The notes under the pieces are model-generated. The model had not been told where the DNA came from, ran no database searches, and worked only from the letters and a program-made list of their open reading frames with translations. Positions 10,970 to 21,989 of a stretch of 64,000 nt of DNA are shown here, one piece after another. The DNA comes from Acanthosepion lycidas (Eukaryota > Mollusca > Cephalopoda > Sepiida > Sepiidae), in assembly GCA_963932145.1 (NCBI GenBank), contig OZ010595.1, positions 81,803,252 through 81,867,251 of the forward strand, written 5' to 3'. Position 1 is the stretch's first letter. Each line of letters opens with the position of its first letter. Position numbers and translations under genes: made by a program.

Positions 10970-11240
10970 CTACGATAGATTTTGAAGAGAAAACCATTAC
11001 GTACAGTGAACCATCTTTCTTAGAAGATGACCTAGGAATGGATCTTCTTTAAACTTCAAGTCAATTGAAGTATTTAAATTTGTCTTTAGTTATGAGGTTA
11101 AGGAATGTTATTATTAGTAATATTATGTTTATATATGAACTAATTATTTACATTATATGAATTCCGACTAATATACCATCTTTGTGAAGTGTTAAAACGT
11201 GTCTTACGCTGTGTCCTCCATGGTGCTCCAGACTTGCGGT

Positions 11241-11276
<36 letters not shown>

Positions 11277-11810
11277 TACTTTCAGTAACAATGACAAGAA
11301 GAAAAGTTGGGGAGGTCCAGTTCCTGTCAAGCTTGACAAAAGCACCTGCAGTCCTTAATAATATTAGGTTTAAGGCTTCAATTTCTAGGTTCTAGTTTGT
11401 TCCACGGAACACTAGCTTTGTGGAACTTTCATGAACATGGCGTACATGCCTCTCCATATCTGCATGTTATTTTAAGCCCTCAGTAAAGTTTGATTTTTTT
11501 CTCTATCTACTAATTCTTGTTCTGTCAAACCTGTATGCATTTTGGTTAGGCTCATTAAGCACTCCCTTCCTCTGTCTTAATTATCTTCAGTATATCATAG
11601 GAGTGTCAAATTTCCAGGCTCTCTTTCCTGATTCTGTCCCGTAGAATTTCCAGCTAAATCTTTCAAATGTTAAATACTAGAGTTCTTTTGTTTCCATAGT
11701 CTCTAATTCTTTGTTGTTTATGTCTTCAGTTCATGGATTAACAGAATCTTTCCGTAGAACCGGTCTCTTCTCCATTCACTGCCAGGCGTATGTACCGATA
11801 TTGCACAGCA
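10970..11810. other. Unannotated DNA with (TTTC)n tract
   Basis: A (TTTC)n microsatellite lies at about 11242-11277. No gene is supported. Confidence 0.6.
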
Positions 11811-12176
11811 ATTCAGTACTATCTGTCTATATTTCCGAGATGAGGTGTTATAACTATTTACACTATCTACATTGTTCGGACTGTTGTTCTCATTTTTGTT
11901 GTTATATTCACGACGTTTTGGCAGCTGTAAGCTTCGGCCATCATAGAGTGACTGGAATTTCGAACTGAAACTTTCACTTCGTCCACGGGGTGAGATTGTT
12001 CTAGTTCCACATGCCATGCCTCTTGCGGATGTTTCGGATTTAGTTATTTCTATTTAGTAACTCAGCTCACCAAGTTTTTCTTTCACTTTTGCTGTGTCCA
12101 GGTATTGATATCAAAACTCTTTGTTTCAAATTGCTGGATTATTCCAACTATCATTTAATCCACTGGGCCATTAATC
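11811..12176 (-). mobile_element. tRNA-derived SINE, subfamily variant with head
   Basis: On the minus strand, TGGCCCAGTGGATTAAATG at the right end is a good A-box, and GATATCAATACCTGG about 55 bp further on resembles a B-box. The body core (GGCCGAAGCTTACAGCTGCC and ACAACAGTCCGAACAATGT-like stretches) is diverged from the main family. The linker lacks the repeated GATAACT motif seen in other copies, so this is probably a separate subfamily. Confidence 0.75.
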
Positions 12177-13394
12177 TTTAGCATCGGCACTATAAAATCG
12201 AATTAGAGTATAGTAGATTATATTTGTTAAACATCATGTCAAATTTTAGAAAGTACATCTCTAACGCAATCTATCGAAATTTGCGTATGAACTGAAAATT
12301 ATCGAGAAAAAATGACGGTTTTTATACGACATCTGACAATTTGATTTCACTTAATCTTTTAAATAATTTAACCCAAGCAAGGCAATAAAGTCACTAAGAT
12401 GACATTTATGTTAAATAATATGAAGAAAGAAAAACATTATTATGTAATGAGAACATTAAACGAAGAGGAGTGAAGAATCAAACGTTATCAGTTGTTATTG
12501 AATGTAAATGGAAAAATAGTAGACTTATAAATGTGTAAGACAGATAATGTAAATAAAATTGTCTAGTATGAACCAAATTTCCTTAAAGCTGGCCGAACAT
12601 TTGGTTCAATCTTTCCTCTATATCTGGATGTTAAAAGATATTCTACTTTATCAAAATTCCCAACAGTTTGCCTTTCAAAAAATAAAAACAGTTATCTAAA
12701 AAAGTTATGTATCAGTTATTAAAGCATCGAAAATGTTTCGCTTCCCGACAGATCATTGCCTTTTCTTCACTTTTTTTTCTTCATTGCGACTCTGAGAAAG
12801 TTCCTTTTTTTTTCAATTTGTGTGGCAAATCAAGGTGCTTCTATAAATGTTCCGTTTTTATTCTAATTAATCAAAGAAACATTAGAATTGCATCAAGCTT
12901 TATTTATCACTTTCCCATTTCTTTTCTAGAAGACTCGGTTCTATTTCCACATTCAGTAAGATTTGAAGAATTTAACTGGAAGAATATACAGCAATCGTGG
13001 ATGATTTCCGGGATGATAGTTCTTGTCTATAATTACTTTATACAAAAATGATTAAATATAATACTTGGCAAAATGAATGGTTAATTCTTCTAGAACTTAT
13101 GACAGACGTATTTATCCTTATTGTACAGACAATTCCTCAATATCTGGGTTATTTGAACACTGACAGTAATCTTTCCAAATTTTCTTTACTACATATGAAA
13201 TATATCAGACATTACGAGACCTGAATCTATACGAATAATTCTTTGTTCAATTACAGTCTTAAATTGCCATCTGCTGTATGTAAATTTGAAGTCTAAAATT
13301 AAGAAGATAGAGGTGGAGAAATACAAATAATTGTGCGCGGTATTAAGAAATCCATGAGTCGTTGTCTGTCTGTTTCACTAGCGTTAACCCTAAA
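12177..13394. other. Unannotated AT-rich DNA
   Basis: There is one plus-strand open frame of 114 codons at 12707-13051 without recognisable motifs. I do not call it a gene. Confidence 0.5.
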
Positions 13395-13690
13395 CAAGGC
13401 TCAAAAGCCACTCAATGTTAGATTTACTGGAAGAGGTTGTAGTATAAGCGGTAAGAGTATGAAGTAATAAGTCCAAAGTATGAAGATGCGTAGGAAAGCC
13501 AACCGTTAACCCGAGGCTTGAAGAGGTTAACATTGTAGAAATCAGGGAAAGCATCCTCTTTTTATCCTGTTCCACAACGAATAAGTTGTCCGTGTGAATG
13601 TCCTTATTACTAATGTAAAAGGAAAGCAATGGCGATGAAACATCCTTGTGTAAGTAGCAAGGAGGGACTTAGATGTGAAGGTCTGAACTG
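13395..13690 (-). pseudogene. CR1/Jockey-like LINE 3' tail (LFKxRVN family)
   Basis: The minus strand reads FPDFYNVNLFKPRVNGWLS. This matches the C-terminal YNLSLFKSRVNRYL-type end of a LINE polyprotein and differs from the FKCNVNRY family. It also occurs at about 45.7 kb. Upstream sequence is decayed. The fragment is short, so confidence is moderate. Confidence 0.55.
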
Positions 13691-14090
13691 GTCGAACTGA
13701 GGCATGTAGCTCGTCAGAGGATTTTCCATGGAAACAGTGATAGATAGAACGTGTGTTTTATTGAATATGAAGGACAATTTGAAATTTTTCCATGGTTTAT
13801 GTCGCTTTCTGATTTTTCTGTTATGAAAATTAGGATTGTTGAAATATTTTTAGGAACTGGACTCAAATTTCCAGCGGAGAGTGATCTACATATATTCGTC
13901 ACTGTAAATTAGTTTCTATTTTTATTTTTATTTTTGAAATAATTAAATCAAAAATTATGAGCTTTATTAGCGGACTGAGTGTGTTTCTATATAAAAAAAA
14001 AATATTTTGCCTTCATATACTATGATATACTTAGTAAATGATTTGGCTTGTTTTTGCTTTTTTTATTTTACAATATATTTCACGAGTGTT
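13691..14090. other. Unannotated AT-rich DNA
   Basis: No gene or named repeat is recognised. Confidence 0.5.
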
Positions 14091-14201
14091 CTCTCATTGA
14101 GTTTTTTCCCTCAATTGTAATTGTTGATGAATTGTATCTCTTTCGCCCAAACACAAGATATTCAAATAAAAGCAGTATTAAGGACCCGCCTCACGCACCC
14201 C

Positions 14202-14277
<76 letters not shown>

Positions 14278-14385
14278 AAATTATGTCTGAATTCTTTCAC
14301 GGGTTTCTAATTTTTCTGACGTCTTTCCTTGCTGTTCATATTTTGTGTTCATATACTATTTTATAGAAATCCTGCGAGGTTTATT
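14091..14385. repeat. Diverged copy of the 16.5/23.2-kb repeat with internal (TA)n
   Basis: GTTGATGAATTGTATCTCTT at about 14124 aligns with GCTGATGAATTGTACCTCTT at about 16506. After the TA array at 14204-14275, TCTGAATTCTTTCACG matches TCTGAATTCTTGCACG of the 16.7-kb copy. The TA array sits at the same place within the repeat in all three copies. Confidence 0.6.
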
Positions 14386-14392
14386 ATATATA

Positions 14393-15989
14393 CAGTAGCG
14401 GCCATAATATAAGGAACGGAAACAACAAAGACATAAATATCTGTATTACTTAAAAAGTAATACATGATTAGCAATGAAATTTTTACCGAATAAAGATTAG
14501 GGTGTAATAAATAAATATTATACAAAGTTACAAAAATTTACATAATATTATTTTTTAAAATAAAGATTAGATGGAGCAAAGGAAAAAAGCTACTGGACAA
14601 AAATAAAGGAACGATCTTGTTAATACTTGATTGTGAACAAAATATCAACAAAATTTAATATTTAGAAAACATCCCCTTATTTTCAATGACTTCTCTGCAT
14701 CGTCGACCACATGATCTAATTAATTTCTTCCAAAAATCAGCAGTAATTCCCTCCCATTTGTCTTTCAATAACTCCCATAGGTGATCCTGGTTTTTCGGGT
14801 TTCTTTTCTGAGTCCTTTCCTTCCCCAATTATCTTCCAAAAATTTTCTATTTGATTCAGGTAGGGGCCACTTCATTAGAGCGATTCCTTCTTCTTCAAAT
14901 AACGCCATAACCATCTGAGCCTTTGGCAAGGTGCATTGTCCTACATGAAAATAGGAGATTCATAAAGATTATGGTGTAATCTTGATACCACATGCTGCTG
15001 AAGAAGCCTTTTGTGAATCTCAGCATTGATATTGCCATGTACGGGGATGATAGGGCCAACTCCTGCAGATGAAATCATTCCCCACCCCATCACATTGCCG
15101 CCACTAATCTTAACGGTTTTCTGACACAGTGAGAAGATAGCCTTTCAACTGTTCTACGTCGTACGTAAGTTTTGCCCCCAGAACCAAATATAATAAACTT
15201 GGACTCGTCACCGAAAGGAACTGCATCTCAGTCCAAACAACATGTTCTCTCGCATACTACAGGTGTGCCCTTTGGTTTCGCTTTGAAATGAGAGGCTTCG
15301 AAGCTGGAATACGGGCATGTAATCCTGCATTTTTTAACCTGCGAGCAACCGTTTTCCTTGAGATCTTATTATCTGTCTCTTCATCAAATTTACGGGCAAT
15401 TAATGTAGCAGTTTCAAAACGGTTTTTTGTAAATATTCTAACAATTCTTCGATCTTTTCTTTGCGATGTTTTTGGAGGTCTGGCGGTTTTTGTATTTGCA
15501 TCTAATGTTTTATCGGTTATATTCCTGCTAATTACACGATGAACGACACTTTTAGAACTATGAACAATTTCAGAAATTTCTGAAATTGACTTTTTTCTTG
15601 ATAGCGATAATGTGTTTTTTTCTTTTTCAAAAGAGAGCGTTTTGTGTGTAGAATTTGCCATATTGCTTAAAAATATGTCCTAATGATAAATGAACTTTTA
15701 CTTATAGTTGAAAAGCTCCATCAAGTTTTTTAAGAAAGTAAATTAAAAGTTTATGCAAATTATTAACATCGTTACTTAACTTTTGTCCAGTAGCTTATTT
15801 CCTTTGTTCCATTTAAACTTTATTTTAAAAAAAGCAAACTATTATGTAAATTTTTGTAACGTTGCATAATATTTATGCATTACACGCTAATCTTTATTCT
15901 GTAAAAATTTCATTGCTAATCATGCATTACTTTTTAAGTAATACACATATTTATGTCTTTGTTGTTTCCGTTCCTTATATTACGGCCGC

Positions 15990-15994
<5 letters not shown>
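14393..15994 (-). mobile_element. Tc1/mariner-like element with long inverted repeats
   Basis: The element is 1602 bp long and flanked by TA on both sides (14391-14392 and 15995-15996). The termini begin CAGTAGCGGCC and end GGCCGCTACTA. The inverted repeats are about 232 bp (14393-14624 and 15761-15994) and roughly 90% alike by eye. The transposase reads on the minus strand. It sits at the left edge of a TA array, a natural target. Length and structure are whole, but the transposase has stops and frame changes, so it is dead. Confidence 0.9.
14670..15661 (-). pseudogene. Tc1/mariner-like transposase relic
   Basis: The start is the ATG at 15659-15661. The first 134 codons are open: two helix-turn-helix regions (KSISEISEIVHSSKSVVHRV; KISRKTVARRLKNAGL) with a basic linker, which bind the inverted repeats. 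After one frame change the DDE domain continues: VPFGDESKFIIFGSGGK (first Asp), MWWGGMISSAGVGPI, then after a stop DNAPCQRLRW (second Asp). The third motif is altered to WPLPESNRKFLEDNW where SPDLNPIE would be expected. The main breaks are one frame change near codon 140, the stop before DNAP and the damaged Glu motif. Confidence 0.85.

Positions 15995-15996
<2 letters not shown>

Positions 15997-16040
<44 letters not shown>
15997..16040. repeat. (TA)n microsatellite
   Basis: The TA run joins the transposon end to the next repeat. Confidence 0.95.
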
Positions 16041-16043
<3 letters not shown>

Positions 16044-16345
16044 TGGAGACCCTAATATTTCAGAACAAGAAGAAGCAGGAGAAGAAGAAATAATAATATT
16101 AATAATGTAGATGAATAAGACGAAGAGACAATAGAAAATAGATCAAAATATAGGAGCTAGGCTAGAAGAAAATGTATTACTAAATGTGTGGGAAAGAACG
16201 ACAAGATTGAAAATAGAAAAAGAGGCAAAACGAATCGACTGACGTGAAAAAGGGAAAGAAGATTTCAATGGTAAAAGACAGAAATAATACAAATGGAGAA
16301 AGAAAACCAGAATAAATTGAAGAAATAATTGGAGGAGAAAACGAG
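16041..16345 (-). repeat. Dispersed repeat N, copy 1 (inverted match at 38.3 kb)
   Basis: It is nearly identical, in opposite orientation, to 38281-38625. The shared stretch begins at GGTGGAGACC beside a TA array and ends at GGAGAAAACGAG. In the direction away from the TA array, one frame reads IGARLEENVLLNVWERTTRL, which looks protein-derived, but I do not recognise the family. The other copy also has a (CA)n(TA)n array beside its matching end. Confidence 0.7.
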
Positions 16346-16540
16346 TGAAGTGAATAAAACAAAGACAAGCAAAAACAGGGAAAATGCCAAGTTTCTCGGG
16401 GAGAAATTCACTTACTGAATGATCTGGTGTGTCTAGTTTTTTTCCCCATTACTATATATTTCCCTGGTTTTGTTTCCTTTAGTTTTCCCGACAGTTCTTG
16501 TAATTGCTGATGAATTGTACCTCTTTCGCTCGAACCCGGG
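16346..16540. other. Repeat margin with tRNA-like B-box
   Basis: At about 16525-16541 the minus strand reads CCCGGGTTCGAGCG, close to the pol III B-box. It sits next to the 16.5-kb repeat and may be part of a tRNA-derived head. No A-box could be paired with it. Confidence 0.4.
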
Positions 16541-16572
16541 TCATGTAGAGAAAACGTGTCGTAGTAAGAAGT

Positions 16573-16669
<97 letters not shown>

Positions 16670-16997
16670 AATATGGTGGATATACAGGTATGATGATTTG
16701 TAACCGCATAAAATGAAGGAATACTTCATACAATTTTTGATGATATCTGAATTCTTGCACGAAGAATTTTGAAACATCTTTTCTTGCCATTTTAGAACCG
16801 TTCCAAATGCTACAATGACATTAGGAAGACTTTCGATTATCCTACGTCATTTTTTTCTCGTCTTTCTGGAAACTTGTACATACATTCGCGGTTGATCTAT
16901 TTGTTTCGGATGTATTCTGTTCTCTATTGGAACACTGCAAAATATGCTTTATTTTCGATTACTTGACACCCACTTTTAGTCTGGATTATTAATATTA
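16541..16997 (+). repeat. Dispersed repeat M, copy 1, with internal (TA)n(GA)n
   Basis: An inverted near-identical copy lies at 23158-23600. Flanking unique parts are CATGTAGAGAAAACGTGTCG on the left and TTTAGTCTGGATTATTA on the right. The internal array is (TA)n at 16575-16645 followed by (GA)n here, but (TATC)n(TA)n in the other copy, so the array varies while its flanks are conserved. No coding function is recognised. Confidence 0.8.
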
Positions 16998-17775
16998 TTA
17001 TTATTATTATTATTATTGTATTGTTATATTTCCTGCTTTGTATCCTGTAGGGCCAGGTCCAAAATGAGCTCCTTACGCCCTATAGGAGAATTGCCATTTA
17101 AATGATAGCACTTTTCTTAGTATATGGGATGTTCCTAGTAGGGCGATATTCTGGGCAAATTGTATGTTGCTGTTATCTGGAAACTGATAGTAGAATTATT
17201 CATTCCTTTTCTCACGATGCCCAGTGCTCCGATTTCTATTGGTATTTCTTAGTTTTCATTCCCCACATTCTGTTAATCTGGATCTCAATGTCCTTGTATT
17301 TGGACACTAGTTCTCGATTATTTTCATGGATTCTGCTTCGTCAATAAGAATACACATCCTGATTTGTTTTGTCTTTCATGATATTATCACGTCTTTAGGG
17401 TTTTATTTCCCTGTTAGTTTTAAATGGCCTGTCCTAGAGGATAATTACATCGTTATTTTGGGAAACGGTGTCTGGTTGGTGCTCATACCATCTCTCAGTG
17501 GTTTTGATTTTGCGCCTCTTGCATACGTTCCAGTGCTTATATGCTCAACATTGTTGTGTCTGTGAGTATATTCATTTTTGCTAGTTCCAGACATCTTGAT
17601 ATAATATGATCCACAGTTTCATCATATTTGCATTTCGGGTTAGGGCCATACTTGATAATGTGACAATGAGCCCTGAGCCGCACTAATAAGACCACCTTTT
17701 TCCCCATTCAGCTTGGTGCTGATTAGCCACTGATGTGTTTTCCTTTAGACCACATCTGCTTCCTTCGTCTTTTAT
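16985..17775 (-). pseudogene. RLE-type LINE copy C, 3' part, decayed
   Basis: The minus strand, over several frames, reads KQMWSKGKH, HQWLISTKLNGEKGGLISAA, then RWYEHQPDTVSQNN, ENNRELVSKYKDIEIQINRMW. These align in order with the better-kept copy B (ADVDKTRTHQWL, NWYQHHPDPVTEIG, LSKYKELEIEVSKMW). It ends in a (TTA)n tail at about 16990-17016. Many stops are present, which makes it the oldest-looking of the three. Confidence 0.65.
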
Positions 17776-18293
17776 TATTATTATTATTATTATCAATATT
17801 GTTGTTGTTTTTGTTTACTATTATTTTTGTTGTTGTTGTTGTTGTTGTTTTATTTCCTTTCGTAATACTCATTTCTTTCCGGGTCTTGACCAGAGACCTA
17901 TGGTCAGAAACGGCATTATCACATATTCCACTGATCAATTTAAATACCACACTACATACTTTACGTAGATAAAGTCTTTCGTAAGGTGTTGGAGGCTGTA
18001 CTCATGAGAACAATTAAATGGGCCTATTGGAATCATTTCTAATCAATCCATGGGCTCCAACTAAAACAGGAATTGTTGACGTACTCAATTGCCACATTTC
18101 TGATATTTCGATTTCAAGTTCCTTGTATTTTGATAGCTTTTTGAAGATCTTCAATGATACATTGCAGTCTCCATGGACTGGCATATCAATAATGAGGCAT
18201 TTTTTTGTTGGCGGTCTCTAATACCGATGACTGGGGGATTAGCTTTTTGTCTGTGTATTGTGAATCTCAGAAAAATTTTACAGGCCGTAACTC
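17773..18293 (-). pseudogene. RLE-type LINE copy A, 3' tail
   Basis: The minus strand reads LKIFKKLSKYKELEIEISEM, then TSTIPVLVGAHGLI, corresponding to the last about 80 residues of copy B. The 3' side ends in a trinucleotide tail (TTATTATTA, then TTGTTG, about 17775-17850). It is truncated at about 18293, where copy B's own tail begins. Confidence 0.7.
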
Positions 18294-19935
18294 CATATTA
18301 CTACTATTATTATTTTTATTTTCTTTGCTTTCTGGCGTTTACACATTTCTTTCCGGGTCCCACCCAGGGACCTAAGGTTAGAAATGGCATCATGACACTT
18401 TTCACTGACAAAAAAAAATAAAATAATTACATAGATAAAGCCCTTCGTAAAGTGTGGGCTGTACTTGTCAGAACAATTTTTTGTATCTCCTTGAGGCATG
18501 GGCTTCCAGGAATCCCTGCAATTAGTCTGCTGCAATCTTTTCCAACCAGTCCTAGGGCTCCAACTACAACATGGATTGTTGATGTTCCTATATGCCACAT
18601 TTTCGAGACCTCTATTTCAAGTTCCTTGTATTTTGACAGCTTTTTTAATATCTTCAAAATACATTGCAGTCAGCAGGGACTGCCATATCAATAAGGAGGC
18701 ACCGTTTTTGTTTGTGGTCTTTAATAACAATATCTGGGCGGTTGGCCTTGATTGTTCTGTCAGTGTGAATTGTGTAGTCCCATAGAATTGTAACAGGTCC
18801 TATCTCCGTAACCGGGTCTGGGTGGTGTTGGTACCAGTTTCTTTCAGTTTCCTTTCCGTAGAAGTTACAGATTTTCCAGTGCAGATATTGGGCCACTCTG
18901 TCATGTCGGGTTTTATATTCAGTGGGTGCCAACATCGTGCAACCTGATACAAGATGATCAATCGTTTCTGGATATTTATCACAGAATCTGCATTTTGGGC
19001 TGACACAATATTTTAGTATATGTGCTTGATAATTCCTAGTTAGCAAGCATTGGTCCTGCGCAGCAAGGATAAAACCTTCAGTTTCCGCTTTCAACCCTGC
19101 ACTGCGTAGCCACTGATGGGTACGGGTTTTGTCTACATCAGCTTGTTTGATACGGGCAGAGTATTGGCCATGAAACGGTTTATCTTGCCATCGCTTCTGT
19201 ATCTGGTCGGTTGCATTCGTCTTTGCTGTCTTTTTCAAGTATTTTGCAGTTTCAGCCGGTGTATTGTGCTGTAGTTGCATCTCTACGCCCATTTGAAGCT
19301 CCAGTTTGAATTTGTTGGCTTCTTTCATTACGGAGTAAAGACGCTTACTACTTTCATGTTCCTTGACCCATACCATCATCCAGTCTTCTGTAGTTTCCAA
19401 GTATTTTTGGAGGCCAATTGTTGTAGTTTTGTAGGACAGTTCTAGTTGAACTAATCCTCTGCCTCATTCGGATCTGGGCACATACAGACGATCAACATCA
19501 GCTTTGGGATGATGCATGCGATAGCAAGTGAGAAGCTTTCTCGTTTTGGCGTTCATTCGCTTAATTTCAGCTATGGTCCAGTTAAGGACATTAAAGCTGT
19601 AATGCACCACTGGGACAGCCAATGTGTTTATAGCTGATATTCTATTTTTTTTTAGTTTAGTTCAGTATTTAGTATCAGACGTACACGCCTGTAGTACTCT
19701 TTTCTTATTTTTTCTTTCATTTGGGGGTGTTGTATGCCATCTCCTTCGCTAATTCCTAGGTACTTATAAGCTTCTTCCTGTTCCAATTCCCTAATCTTTG
19801 TGACAAAATCTAAATCTATTGAGGGTGTTTCTGTAATTCTACCTTTCTTGAATGTTACTTTTGCTGTAATTCTACATTTCTTGAATGTTACTTTTGCATG
19901 TAATTCTACCTTTCTTGAATGTTACTTTTGCCTAT
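18294..19935 (-). mobile_element. RLE-type non-LTR retrotransposon copy B, 5'-truncated
   Basis: The element runs on the minus strand from about 19935 to a trinucleotide tail (TTACTACTATTATTATT) at about 18296-18312. The upstream part carries the end of the RT region (KVTFKKGRITETPSIDLDFV; RELEQEEAYKYLGISEGDGI), with a single stop around 19650. Below it is the 248-codon open frame described separately. RT catalytic motifs are lost by truncation. Confidence 0.8.
18430..19400 (-). pseudogene. LINE C-terminal region with zinc knuckle and restriction-like endonuclease
   Basis: This is the target-cutting end of an RLE-type LINE (R2/NeSL/R4-like group, exact clade unsure). The open frame 19400-18654 has THQWLRSAGLKAETEGFILA, then CRFCDKYPETIDHLVSGC (CCHC: Cys, Cys, His, Cys), and NRPDIVIKDHKQKRCLLIDM, fitting the PD-x12-D pattern of the endonuclease core with a Lys between. 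After a frame change near 18660 it continues KKLSKYKELEIEVSKMWHIG, STIHVVVGALGLVGKD, LTSTAHTLRRALSM and a stop near 18427. The motifs look intact, but the gene is broken by the frame change and lacks its 5' half. Confidence 0.8.
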
Positions 19936-19947
19936 TATTATTATTAT

Positions 19948-19985
<38 letters not shown>

Positions 19986-19990
19986 TCTGC
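19826..19990. repeat. Three 36-38-bp tandem units, then (TTA)n(TAG)n
   Basis: The phrase CTTGAATGTTACTTTTGC, preceded by TGTAATTCTAC, occurs three times in a row at about 19830-19932. It lies within the 5' edge of LINE copy B. An array of TTA then TAG units follows, about 19935-19985. Confidence 0.85.
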
Positions 19991-20251
19991 CATTTGTTCG
20001 CAGTATGGTGAGGTAAGTTACATGTGTTTCTCTGTTCCTCTTTGCTTCAATATATCCTTAAGTAACTAATTTTACACACCCTGTTTCTTCAAAATCTCTC
20101 AAATATATTGTGCATTTTTCTTTTAAGTTTTCTTAATTTCTTTCCGTTACACATATCTGACTATGGTATTCCCAGCATTTTCCTGTAGAACCACATGTCT
20201 GCTGACTAGTGAAGAAGAAATTGTACAGCATACATTGCCAAATTTGAATAT

Positions 20252-20338
<87 letters not shown>

Positions 20339-21330
20339 CTTATTGATATTTTTTTTATTTTTACAAAATAGTGCACAATGTAAATGTACAGAGTATTAAT
20401 ATTGTAAATGAACTGATTTAAAATATGTTTATCGCCACACAGTAATAACCATGTTTCAAAAATGGAAGATAAAAGCTTCAAATTTAATTTTGTAATTAAA
20501 TTAAAAACATTAGTTCCATTTCCTCCTCAAGCGAAATGTATGTATTTATATATGTATATATAAATTGATAATATATAGCACTGCAGAGCCGTTTTTTGTC
20601 TTTTGCGAAACGTCATGATTTTTTAAGATTTTTTTTTTTACCTTTGAAAATCTTTCTTTGTCACTAAAATGCGTTTTTGCATTTCTTTGCCCAGATTACG
20701 TCATCGCTTTCGAAATAATTATATTCTCGAACATTGCTGCTGCCACAGTTAAAGAATTGTTGTCATGTGACTTTCTATGGCTACCTGTTAGATCCTAACG
20801 TCTCGAAATCGTGGCTTAAATCTTGGGCCTTTCCGTTGATAACTTTTGTATATATTATGTCTGAATTTCCTGGATTATATGTTATGATTAGTTACACTAT
20901 ATTCTGACTATTTTCCTCAGCTTCGTTGTTGTTATCCAAGTGCTCCGTTCGTTGTGTCCTCCGACCTACCTTAGATGTATATTGATCTGTGTAACCTACA
21001 GTTAATTCTGAAATTCTTTTTTACAGTAAGGTTTGATCTCGATCTATACAATCCCGATATAGAAGGTTACGTTAAGGGGTAGATTATATGGATAAAATGG
21101 GATGATAACGGTTGAATCTAGACTTTGACAATTTAAGATTTTAGTGAAGCATCTCCTTGGGAGTCTGTTTCACAGGACAGTGTTTCGCGGGAAGAACATT
21201 TATTTAATCTATGAGGGGAGATTGTTATCCGTCCACTGTCCATGTCTAGGAACATCGATTAGTTCTTAAATATAGCATGGTTCAGTTATTGTTCAAACCT
21301 TTCTAAATACACACTGCCCAATCCATGGAT
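19990..21330. other. Unannotated DNA with (TA)n(TG)n array
   Basis: A TA run (about 20261-20300) passes into a TG run (20300-20337). At about 20575-20640 there is a GCGAAACGTCATG stretch reminiscent of another dispersed repeat. No gene is supported. Confidence 0.5.
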
Positions 21331-21425
21331 TGCTCTTAATGATAATGTCACCAAACGATGTGATAGCAACAAAGTTGAAGACAATAATGTGAATATAAAC
21401 AGTGCAAAAATGATCATATATTCTA
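21331..21425 (+). repeat. Highly diverged SINE-body remnant
   Basis: CCAAACGATGTGATAGCAAC followed by GACAATAATGTGAATATAAA resembles the core of the tRNA-SINE body, as in the 5.9-kb remnant. It is a short and old copy. The DNA on to about 21990 holds nothing else I recognise. Confidence 0.4.
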
Positions 21426-21989
21426 TTTTACAGATGATGGTTCAATGATTTCTGTCTAAGTTTTTTTCTGTTTCTGATATGCTAGAATAAATCATTTCTC
21501 CGAGTTTTGATTTTCATGTGCCAGACAATTGTGTGATATTGTTGTGTTTCTCGAAATTGCAATTGTTTTGTAATTAAATTTCATGCATTCATCTTACTTA
21601 TATGTGTCCCGTACATTCCGTTCATAGGCGATCATCATCATCCACGACAATCTATATTGTGTGACTCTTAGCAAATTTTTCACCCTTTCTACCATCCATT
21701 CACACAAGCTTATCTGGTAAGTTGCTCATTATCTCCTTCTATCTATCTTGCCCTCAGTATCATTTCTTCCTAAATAAATGTCCACCGAATTTCAGTTGTT
21801 TTTCCTGATTTTGATTATGAAATCCGTTGTCAGTTTCTTTAAGAGTGACTTGTTGCTTAGACTCTCTGTCCATGGAGTTTTCTGTATCTATTTTTAACCA
21901 CCTTTCTGCTGCTTGTATTTTTCCTCATCCTTAGGGAAATTTCCTAACATTCACTGCCACATAAATGGACACCACATCACAATCCAGCA

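Noticed and set aside
12707-13051. 114-codon open frame as a host gene
   Set aside because: No recognised domain, a composition like the AT-rich background, no neighbouring exon signals and no partner frame.
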